A DNA stretch of 64,000 nt from an uncultured Flavobacteriaceae bacterium (GTDB lineage: Bacteria; Bacteroidota; Bacteroidia; Flavobacteriales; Flavobacteriaceae): NCBI GenBank assembly GCA_947500435.1, contig CANMRV010000008.1:62001-126000 (forward strand), in the 5' to 3' direction. Shown here in pieces: positions 58,321 to 64,000 of this stretch. The position numbers were made by a program, and so were the translations under genes. Each line of letters begins with the position of its first letter. The first letter of the stretch is position 1. The notes under the pieces were generated by a model. That model worked only from the letters and a program-made list of their open reading frames with translations, was not told where the DNA came from and searched no databases.

Positions 58321-58701
58321 ATGAACATACCATCAGAATTAAAGTACACCAAAGATCACGAGTGGATTAGCATCGAAGGTGATGTGGCTACCGTTGGAAT
58401 TACAGATTTTGCCCAAGGCGAATTAGGGGATATTGTCTACGTAGAAGTTGAGACGCTAGATGAAACATTAGCTCAAGATGAAGTTTTTGGCACTGTAGAG
58501 GCTGTAAAAACGGTTTCTGATCTTTTTCTTCCGTTAGATGGAGAAATTATCGAGTTCAACGAATCTTTGGAAGATGAACCTGAAAAGGTAAATGCGGACC
58601 CTTATGGTGATGGCTGGATGATAAAAATTAAAATGAGTGATCCTTCTCAATTCGACGGGTTACTTTCTGATACCGATTACAAAGCCTTGATTGGTGCTTA
58701 A
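58321..58701 (+). CDS. gcvH: Glycine cleavage system H protein
   Basis: The 126 residues are the lipoyl carrier that shuttles the aminomethyl group between the P, T and L proteins. The start MNIPSELKYTKDHEWISIEG and the lipoylation site VEAVKTVSDLFLP, with Lys63, are as expected. The rest is the usual beta-barrel (LGDIVYVEVE, DGWMIKIKMSD). The other glycine cleavage genes are not in this window. Its end overlaps the start of the VanZ gene. Confidence 0.97.
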   Translation: MNIPSELKYTKDHEWISIEGDVATVGITDFAQGELGDIVYVEVETLDETLAQDEVFGTVEAVKTVSDLFLPLDGEIIEFNESLEDEPEKVNADPYGDGWMIKIKMSDPSQFDGLLSDTDYKALIGA

Positions 58702-59095
58702 GAGATATTTTTTTACAATTGCATTTATAAGCTGGATGATGTTCATAACATTTTCCAGCTTATATTCTTTTGAGGGAGTGCATGTTTCTCGATTTAATAT
58801 TCCACATACAGATAAATTGGTTCATTTTACGTTTTATTTCGTGGCTTGTATCCTAGGTGTCTTTTTTCTTAGGGAACGCACTGGTGGCAAAATGAGACTT
58901 AGAAAAGCTTTGCTAATCATGGTTTTAGTGACCGTTGCCTTTGGGCTATTGATTGAAGTATTGCAGTATAGTCTAACGGCTAAAAGGACAGGTGATGTGT
59001 TCGATGGAATTGCAAATACAGTAGGTAGTTTTTGTGGAGCTATGTTAACAAAATTCTATTTTTCAGATAAAAGAGGGTTAAAGTGGGAATTTTAG
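58694..59095 (+). CDS. VanZ family membrane protein
   Basis: The reading frame opens with TTG at 58691 followed by GTG at 58694; I use the GTG, giving 133 residues that overlap gcvH by 8 bases. Four membrane helices are visible. The VanZ core reads PHTDKLVHFTFYFVACILGVFF, then GLLIEVLQYSLTAKRTGDVFDGIANTVGSFCGAML. VanZ in enterococci gives teicoplanin tolerance, but most relatives have unknown roles and should not be read as resistance genes. The gcvH-vanZ-tonB order is seen in related flavobacteria. Confidence 0.85.
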   Translation: MLKRYFFTIAFISWMMFITFSSLYSFEGVHVSRFNIPHTDKLVHFTFYFVACILGVFFLRERTGGKMRLRKALLIMVLVTVAFGLLIEVLQYSLTAKRTGDVFDGIANTVGSFCGAMLTKFYFSDKRGLKWEF

Positions 59096-59149
59096 TTGCT
59101 TTTTTAGGATATTATTAATTAAATTAGCAAACACATTAAATGTAAAACT

Positions 59150-59854
59150 ATGGAACCAAAAAAGAATCCGAAAGCAGACTTGACTAGAAACACTGGTTTA
59201 TATTTTGCGGTAGGATTGTTCGCTGTAATGGCTCTTACGTACTTTGCTTTAGAGCATAAGACCTATGAAGGAGGCAATGAATACGATATTTCAATGAATG
59301 TTGACGACGAATTGGATGAAGAGGTTCCAATGACTGAGCAGTTAAAAACACCGCCACCGCCACCGCCACCTGCAGCCCCTGAAATTATCGAGGTTGTGGA
59401 AGACGAAGAAGAGGTTGAAGAAACTGTAATCGAATCTACCGAAAGTAACGAAGAAGAAGAAGTTATGGAAGTAGAGGACGTTGAGGTTGAAGAAGTGGAA
59501 GAAGACGTTGATGTACCTTTTGCCGTTATTGAAAATGTACCTGTTTTTCCTGGTTGCGAAAAAGAAAGTAACAAAAGGGCTTGCTTCAATAAAATGATGC
59601 AAAAGCATATAAGTAAAAATTTCCGTTATCCAGAAATTGCTCAAGAAATGGGTGTTCAAGGTAGAGTGAGTGTAATGTTTACTATCCAAAAAGATGGCAG
59701 CATTGGTAATGTTAGAATGCGTGGTCCAGATAAGAATTTAGAGAAGGAAGCTGCGAGAATCATTGCTAAACTGCCAAAAATGACTCCTGGTAAGCAAAGA
59801 GGTAGAGCGGTTCGTGTACCATTTAGTATTCCAATTACCTTTAAGTTACAATAG
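59150..59854 (+). CDS. tonB: Energy transducer TonB
   Basis: The 234 residues have a cytoplasmic N terminus, one membrane helix (about 16-37, LYFAVGLFAVMALTYFALEHK), a proline block (TPPPPPPPAAPE, about 67-78) and a long Glu/Val-rich region to about 125 that would span the periplasm. The C-terminal TonB domain (about 145-234) has FRYPEIAQEMGVQGRVSVMFTIQKDGSIGNVRM. The Cys pair near residues 139-150 (PGCEKESNKRACF) is typical of Bacteroidota TonB. It passes proton-motive energy to outer-membrane receptors; partners ExbB and ExbD are not in the window. Confidence 0.94.
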   Translation: MEPKKNPKADLTRNTGLYFAVGLFAVMALTYFALEHKTYEGGNEYDISMNVDDELDEEVPMTEQLKTPPPPPPPAAPEIIEVVEDEEEVEETVIESTESNEEEEVMEVEDVEVEEVEEDVDVPFAVIENVPVFPGCEKESNKRACFNKMMQKHISKNFRYPEIAQEMGVQGRVSVMFTIQKDGSIGNVRMRGPDKNLEKEAARIIAKLPKMTPGKQRGRAVRVPFSIPITFKLQ

Positions 59855-59872
59855 AAGAAATTATTTCTTATA

Positions 59873-59905
59873 AAAAATCCCCAGCAATTAATTGCTGGGG
59901 ATTTT
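59873..59905. terminator. Bidirectional terminator between tonB and the MBL gene
   Basis: AATCCCCAGCAAT and ATTGCTGGGGATT are perfect arms around a two-base centre, with A's on the left and T's on the right, so both convergent genes can end here. Confidence 0.92.
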
Positions 59906-59929
59906 TGTTTTCTGCAAATAGAATGAAAT

Positions 59930-60832
59930 CTACTTTTCTTTTAAACTATTGTAAACTGTTTCTCGAAATCGTTCAGGGCTAATAAATCCGTTGCCATGAA
60001 CTTCGTCGTAAATTTTGGTTAGCGAAGTATTCGCCTTTACATCCTCCAAAGAGGCATTAGAGTCGATTGCTGTTTGTATTTTACTTCGTATGTCTTCCAG
60101 CATGGCCACATAAGTTTCTAGCTCTTTTTTATTGGAGGGTCTTCCGTGACCAGGAATGATTTTAGTGTCATCATTAATAACCATCAAAGCCTTTTTATGT
60201 GCTTCAATATATCCGTGTACACTACCACCGCTTTTTAAATCCATATAAGGATAGCGCCCTGAAAAATAAGTATCACCCATGTGTAGCACATTGTTGTTTG
60301 TGAAATATACCATCGCATCTCCATCTGTATGAGCATTATGCACATGAAAGGCCATAATGGTCTCATCGCCATCATAAAAAGTAATGTCCTCAGAAAAAGT
60401 GACTTCCGGAAGCATTTTAGTTAAATAGTCTGCTGTAATCTCCTTTTTATCAAGTTTCGCTTGTTGGTTTGTTTTAATGCGGTCCCTTACATTGTCATGT
60501 GCCACCAAGATAACCGCGTCGGAATTGAATTTTGCATTTCCGCCGGAATGATCTCCGTGCATATGCGTATTGAATAAAGTAGCAATAGGTTTGTTTGTTA
60601 GACTGCCAATGGCTGTTTTGATTTTATCGCTCAAGCGATCAAATTGATCATCAATCATAAATACATTGCTTTCGCCAACATAGATACCGATATTTCCTCC
60701 TTGTCCTGTTAACATGTACACAGATTGCGAAAGGGTGTCTACGGTAATAACTACTTCTTTGTCTTGTGCTTTAACAAGGAGAATTGAAAAAATGGTCAAT
60801 AAGAATGTAAAAAAGGAAGCTTTCATTTTCAT
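59930..60832 (-). CDS. Secreted metallo-beta-lactamase-fold hydrolase
   Basis: The start at 60832 gives 300 residues with a clean signal peptide (MKMKASFFTFLLTIFSILLVKAQ); an ATG 10 codons upstream would add a stretch that spoils it. The MBL zinc motifs are present: HMHGDHSGG (His90, His92, Asp94, His95), a further His in HNAHTDGDAMVYF and GHGRPSNK. The family includes SoxH-like, quinoprotein-relay and B3-type hydrolases, and a beta-lactamase role cannot be claimed from this. It is probably periplasmic. It is divergent from heme O synthase. Confidence 0.9.
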   Translation of the reverse strand: MKMKASFFTFLLTIFSILLVKAQDKEVVITVDTLSQSVYMLTGQGGNIGIYVGESNVFMIDDQFDRLSDKIKTAIGSLTNKPIATLFNTHMHGDHSGGNAKFNSDAVILVAHDNVRDRIKTNQQAKLDKKEITADYLTKMLPEVTFSEDITFYDGDETIMAFHVHNAHTDGDAMVYFTNNNVLHMGDTYFSGRYPYMDLKSGGSVHGYIEAHKKALMVINDDTKIIPGHGRPSNKKELETYVAMLEDIRSKIQTAIDSNASLEDVKANTSLTKIYDEVHGNGFISPERFRETVYNSLKEK

Positions 60833-60888
60833 AGGATTGCGCTTTATTTGGTCTAATTTCAAAGGTAAGATTAAATCAGTGTAATTGG

Positions 60889-60919
60889 TTGTAAAAAAGA
60901 AGGTTGGGGTTTATCTTTG
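60889..60919 (+). promoter_or_regulatory. Promoter of ctaB
   Basis: TTG at 60889-60891 and TATCTTTG at 60912-60919 with a 20-base spacer match the consensus; the ATG follows 20 bases later. It overlaps the longer ORF reading from 60904, which argues against that start. Confidence 0.78.
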
Positions 60920-60939
60920 CAAACCATTTAAATGCAAAT

Positions 60940-61839
60940 ATGAAGACGGCAGTCAGTTCGGCGAAAAGTACCTCTTGGTCTTTGGCTTTTTCCGATTTTA
61001 AGGAGATTACTAAAGCGCGGCTGGCGGTTAGTGTTGTCTTTTCTTCTCTTGCAGGATATCTGCTGGCTCCTGAAGCGGTAAATCCCATTTCGTTATTTCT
61101 CTTAGCTTTTGGTGGATATTGCATGGTAGGAGCTTCTAATGCCTTTAACCAAGTTATTGAAAGAGATTTGGATGCTCTAATGAACCGTACGAAGAATCGA
61201 CCAATTCCTTCTGGTCGTATGTCGGTGAACAAAGCCATGACCATTGCAATTTTATTAACTTTATTAGGAGTTATTTCCTTGTATTATTTGAATGCCAAGA
61301 CGGCAATGTTCGGGGCAATATCCATCTTTTTGTATACTAGTTTATATACGCCTTTAAAGACAAAGACACCTCTTGCTGTTTTTGTTGGAGCATTTCCTGG
61401 TGCTATTCCCTTCATGTTGGGATGGGTAGCGGCAACGAATGATTTCGGAATTGAACCTGGCACTTTGTTTATGATTCAATTTTTTTGGCAGTTTCCTCAT
61501 TTTTGGGCTTTGGGCTGGATGTTGGATGAGGACTATAAAAAAGGGGGATTTAAAATGCTTCCCACAGGAAAAAAGGATACTGGAACTGCGTTGCAAATTA
61601 TAATGTATACCATTTGGATGATTGTTATTTCCGTTGTTCCTGCTTTTGGAATTACTGGTGATTTGAACTTATCAATTCCCGCAGCGGTTATTGTTTTCTT
61701 AATGGGGCTTGTAATGCTGTTTTTTGCTTTCCGGTTGTATGAAAAAAGAGATAATCCCGCAGCGCGCAAATTAATGTTGGCAAGTGTAAGCTATATTACC
61801 CTTATGCAGATAGTCTACGTAATTGATAAATTTATATAA
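60940..61839 (+). CDS. ctaB: Protoheme IX farnesyltransferase (heme O synthase)
   Basis: The start at 60940 gives 299 residues, the normal size. It has about nine membrane helices and the prenyltransferase Asp-rich motif NQVIERDLDALMNRTKNRPIPSGR, then a second loop with YTPLKTKTPLAVFVGAFPGAIPFMLGW. The enzyme adds a farnesyl tail to heme B to make heme O, the precursor of heme A for the oxidase made from the act-cox operon. It opens the second respiratory operon; a subunit III gene starts 15 bases later. Confidence 0.97.
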   Translation: MKTAVSSAKSTSWSLAFSDFKEITKARLAVSVVFSSLAGYLLAPEAVNPISLFLLAFGGYCMVGASNAFNQVIERDLDALMNRTKNRPIPSGRMSVNKAMTIAILLTLLGVISLYYLNAKTAMFGAISIFLYTSLYTPLKTKTPLAVFVGAFPGAIPFMLGWVAATNDFGIEPGTLFMIQFFWQFPHFWALGWMLDEDYKKGGFKMLPTGKKDTGTALQIIMYTIWMIVISVVPAFGITGDLNLSIPAAVIVFLMGLVMLFFAFRLYEKRDNPAARKLMLASVSYITLMQIVYVIDKFI

Positions 61840-61854
61840 AGTATAGAAGGAAGC

Positions 61855-62436
61855 ATGGATTTAACCCAAGGTTCGGAGAAGGAGAAGTACGATAGGTCAA
61901 AAAAGATGATGCTATGGTTTGGTATCGCCAGTTTAGTGATGGGCTTTGCCGGTTGGACGAGCGCCTATATTGTAAGTAGTTCAAGAAAAGACTGGATTCA
62001 AGATATCGAGTTGCCTTCATTGTTTTATATCAGCACAGGGCTCATTATTGTCAGTAGCTTAACCTATATCTTGGCGAAACGTGGGGTGCAGCAAAACAAG
62101 AAGCAACTTAGTACTCTTTTTTTGGCTACGACATTAGTTCTAGGGATTACCTTTGTTTACCTCCAATTTCAAGGTTTCGAACAAATGTTGGGGAATGGTT
62201 ATCGGTTTACTGGGCCAACTAGCAGTATAAAAATGTCTTATGTCTTTTTGATAGCCTTTGTGCATATATTACATGTGGTGGCCGGACTTATTTCATTATC
62301 TGTAGTTTTATTCAATCATTTAAAAGGGAAATACTCATCAGAAGAATATTTAGGAATGACCTTAGGAGCAACTTTTTGGCATTTTCTAGGAATTTTGTGG
62401 GTGTATTTAATTTTGTTTATGACGTTTGTAAAATAA
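61855..62436 (+). CDS. Heme-copper oxidase subunit III family protein (short form)
   Basis: The 193 residues have five membrane helices and the subunit III end motif GMTLGATFWHFLGILWVYLILFMTFVK. The middle AFVHILHVVAGLISLSVVLFNHLKGKY also fits the family. It is about the length of the five-helix subunit III in quinol oxidases and is much shorter than its neighbour. The two are either partners or one replaces the other in different oxidase assemblies; I cannot tell which. The longer subunit III has its own promoter 36-57 bases downstream. Confidence 0.9.
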   Translation: MDLTQGSEKEKYDRSKKMMLWFGIASLVMGFAGWTSAYIVSSSRKDWIQDIELPSLFYISTGLIIVSSLTYILAKRGVQQNKKQLSTLFLATTLVLGITFVYLQFQGFEQMLGNGYRFTGPTSSIKMSYVFLIAFVHILHVVAGLISLSVVLFNHLKGKYSSEEYLGMTLGATFWHFLGILWVYLILFMTFVK

Positions 62437-62471
62437 ATTGAATTAAAATAGGTTTTGATAGCAATTCGATT

Positions 62472-62500
62472 TTTGAAACGTTAAAAAAGATGTAAATTTG
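62472..62500 (+). promoter_or_regulatory. Promoter of the long subunit III gene
   Basis: TTTG at 62472-62475 and TAAATTTG at 62493-62500 are separated by 17 bases, within the range known for this group. The ATG at 62530 follows 29 bases later, so this gene may be transcribed apart from ctaB. Confidence 0.65.
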
Positions 62501-62529
62501 CACAAATCTAATCACACGATAAGTTATAT

Positions 62530-63516
62530 ATGGATTCAACGGTAGCGACAGGTTCGGAAGAAAACGTTTGGGGTGGAGGTAACAAGCCCTTAGGAGCGAG
62601 TTATGGTAAATTAATGATGTGGTTTTTCTTGGTTTCTGATGCCTTGACATTCTCTGGTTTATTGGCCGCATACGGGTTCTCTCGGTTTAAATTTATTGAG
62701 ACTTGGCCGATTGCAGATGAGGTTTTTACGCACGTTCCTTTTGTTCACGGCAATTTTCCTATGATTTATGTTGCGTTCATGACGCTAATTTTGATTATAT
62801 CTTCAGTAACTATGGTATTGGCGGTTGACGCTGGTCATAGAATGAAAAAGAATGCCGTTATCTGGTACATGTTTTTGACAATTATTGGAGGTGCTATTTT
62901 CGTTGGTTCGCAAGCTTGGGAATGGGCAACTTTTATTAAAGGTGATTTTGGTGCTTTAGAAACCAAGGGTGGTCGTATTTTACAATTCGTAAATACGGAT
63001 ACTGGTGAAAGAGCGGCAATTGCAGATTTTGCAGCAACTATTGAAAGTGAACGAGTTAACCACGAAAAGAAGAATGGTGTATGGTACTATGAGGGTCAAG
63101 CACTTCCGTCTTATTCTTTGAATGAGGTTATCGCAGGTGTTAAAGCAAATTCGAATATTCAGATAAGAACGGAAGCAATTATCCAAGAAGGGGAAGGGCA
63201 AGGTGAGAAAACACTTTTAAGCAGAGAAGAATCCTTAGCGAAATTGACCGATGCTGTTCAAGTAGTAGAAGGAGCAAACCTTATCCAAAACGAATATGGA
63301 AGCCGACTTTTTGCGGATTTCTTTTTCTTTATTACAGGATTTCACGGTTTTCACGTTACTTCTGGGGTAGTAATCAATCTTATCATTTTCTTCAATGTAG
63401 TTCTAGGAACCTATGAAAAAAGAGGTCACTATGAAATGGTAGAAAAAGTTGGATTGTACTGGCACTTTGTAGATTTAGTTTGGGTATTTGTCTTTACCTT
63501 CTTCTATTTAGTTTAA
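62530..63516 (+). CDS. coxC: Cytochrome c oxidase subunit III with a soluble insertion
   Basis: The 328 residues start with helices at about 25-50, 77-100 and 112-130, and end with TRSGF-type helices from about 260 (FFFFITGFHGFHVTSGVVINLIIFF and VGLYWHFVDLVWVFVFTFFYLV). Between WEWATFI (about 130-136) and the next helix sits a 115-residue polar segment (about 140-255). It begins FGALETKGGRILQFV and has no hydrophobic helix. This insertion is not in standard subunit III and may be a periplasmic or cytoplasmic accessory domain. The core should stabilise subunit I and the proton path. Confidence 0.93.
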   Translation: MDSTVATGSEENVWGGGNKPLGASYGKLMMWFFLVSDALTFSGLLAAYGFSRFKFIETWPIADEVFTHVPFVHGNFPMIYVAFMTLILIISSVTMVLAVDAGHRMKKNAVIWYMFLTIIGGAIFVGSQAWEWATFIKGDFGALETKGGRILQFVNTDTGERAAIADFAATIESERVNHEKKNGVWYYEGQALPSYSLNEVIAGVKANSNIQIRTEAIIQEGEGQGEKTLLSREESLAKLTDAVQVVEGANLIQNEYGSRLFADFFFFITGFHGFHVTSGVVINLIIFFNVVLGTYEKRGHYEMVEKVGLYWHFVDLVWVFVFTFFYLV

Positions 63517-63528
63517 TAGGTATTGTCG

Positions 63529-63546
63529 TTTCCGTGAAGACGGAAA
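63529..63546. repeat. Perfect 7-bp hairpin TTTCCGT-GAAG-ACGGAAA
   Basis: Arms at 63529-63535 and 63540-63546 are exact inverted copies around GAAG. It lies 12 bases after the long subunit III stop and is followed by TCTGTTT, so it may be a weak terminator, an RNA-stability element or a short extragenic palindrome. The next gene starts 58 bases later. Confidence 0.55.
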
Positions 63547-63604
63547 TCTGTTTAACTTAGTTATAATATTTATCCGATTTAACGGAACTTAAAAGAGTTT
63601 ATAA

Positions 63605-63988
63605 ATGGCACACGAGCATAAATTAGAGATTTTCAGAGGACTATGGAAGTTCAAGTCTAACACGCAAAAAATTTGGGGTGTACTTGCATTCTTATGTGTT
63701 GTTACGGCAATAGAAGTAGTTCTAGGTATCATGAAGCCTGAATCTCTTACCGATAACTACTTTTTAGGTATGAAGTTGTTGAACTGGATATTCATTATCC
63801 TTACATTGGTAAAAGCCTATTATATTGCTTGGGATTTCATGCACTTGCGGGATGAAAAAACTTCCTTGAGAAGAGCAATTGTTTGGACACCAATATTCCT
63901 TGTGTTATATCTGGTATTTATATTGCTTTTTGAAGCTGATTATGTCTATAACGTTTATAAAGACGGGTTTGTAGCTTGGAATTTCTAA
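63605..63988 (+). CDS. Cytochrome c oxidase subunit IV family protein
   Basis: The 127 residues have three membrane helices (about 23-43, 57-77 and 94-117). The pattern matches the prokaryotic subunit IV family (COX4_pro-like), with IWGVLAFLCVVTAIEVVLGI, WIFIILTLVKAYYIAWDFMHL and a short polar loop with RDEKTSLRRAIVW. It is a small accessory subunit that helps assembly or stability of the oxidase. It ends close to the right edge of the window, so further genes of this operon may follow. Confidence 0.9.
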   Translation: MAHEHKLEIFRGLWKFKSNTQKIWGVLAFLCVVTAIEVVLGIMKPESLTDNYFLGMKLLNWIFIILTLVKAYYIAWDFMHLRDEKTSLRRAIVWTPIFLVLYLVFILLFEADYVYNVYKDGFVAWNF

Positions 63989-64000
63989 CGTATAATTAAC

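Noticed and set aside
58691..59095. VanZ as an antibiotic-resistance gene
   Set aside because: No other van genes are present, and most VanZ-family proteins have no link to resistance.
59263..59689. Two minus-strand open frames (Ser/Thr-rich and Phe/Trp-rich) under tonB
   Set aside because: They are antisense readings of the proline- and glutamate-rich repeats of TonB.
59930..60832. A beta-lactamase
   Set aside because: The zinc motifs show only the metallo-beta-lactamase fold, which is shared by many unrelated hydrolases.
60904..60939. TTG start for heme O synthase at 60904
   Set aside because: It lies over the TATCTTTG promoter box; the ATG at 60940 gives a normal N terminus.
1..64000. 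CRISPR array, prophage, insertion sequence or rRNA
   Set aside because: No regularly spaced repeats, transposase, integrase, phage structural genes or rRNA segments were seen.

Overview
The window is chromosomal DNA of a marine-type member of the Flavobacteriaceae (Bacteroidota). This rests on SprA (the type IX secretion/gliding outer-membrane protein), a protein ending in a type IX secretion C-terminal domain, alternative complex III coupled to an A-type cytochrome oxidase, DUF2723 and DUF2807 proteins, promoters of the Bacteroidota form (TTG/TTTG, about 20 nt, TAnnTTTG), and the absence of clear Shine-Dalgarno sequences. No phage, insertion sequence, rRNA or CRISPR array was seen. A genus cannot be named from the sequence alone.

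Layout. 1-4711 (minus strand): a partial type IX cargo-like protein, DNA polymerase I, a VOC protein and a Tat-exported asparaginase. 4753-7150 (plus): cutC, a membrane metallophosphoesterase and a thioredoxin-fold protein that lacks its CXXC. 7203-12405: a large DUF2723 glycosyltransferase, a REP-like inverted pair, tRNA-Gln(UUG) with its own promoter and terminator, and a cation/proton antiporter. 12544-17251: rimP-nusA-infB behind a strong promoter and a leader that holds a terminator-like hairpin. 17347-17709: a SPOR-domain protein on the minus strand.

17944-29761 is the respiratory core: actABCDEF (alternative complex III, a quinol:cytochrome c oxidoreductase), then cytochrome oxidase subunits II and I, closed by a strong terminator. 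A second respiratory group lies at the right end (60940-63988: heme O synthase, two subunit III-family genes and subunit IV). The two groups together would build the quinol-to-oxygen chain. Between them are a DUF2807 protein, an acyl-CoA dehydrogenase/oxidase, PEP carboxykinase, ruvB plus a coupled P450, queG, malic enzyme, ruvA, sprA, gcvH, a VanZ protein, tonB and a metallo-beta-lactamase-fold protein.

Two stretches look like accessory insertions in this housekeeping backbone. 37163-42485 carries a DUF3575 protein, a NatAB-like ABC exporter, a three-domain regulator (DUF4242, cyclase-like domain, AraC helix-turn-helix), a secreted DUF4242 protein and an unrecognised lipoprotein. 43407-47920 carries a sugar-transporter/MFS/trehalase operon whose trehalase resembles fungal neutral trehalases and keeps a calcium-loop-like motif. 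The most unusual items are the DUF4242 regulator and its neighbour, this trehalase, the helix-hairpin-helix tail on ActC, the soluble insertion in a subunit III, and the rimP leader.
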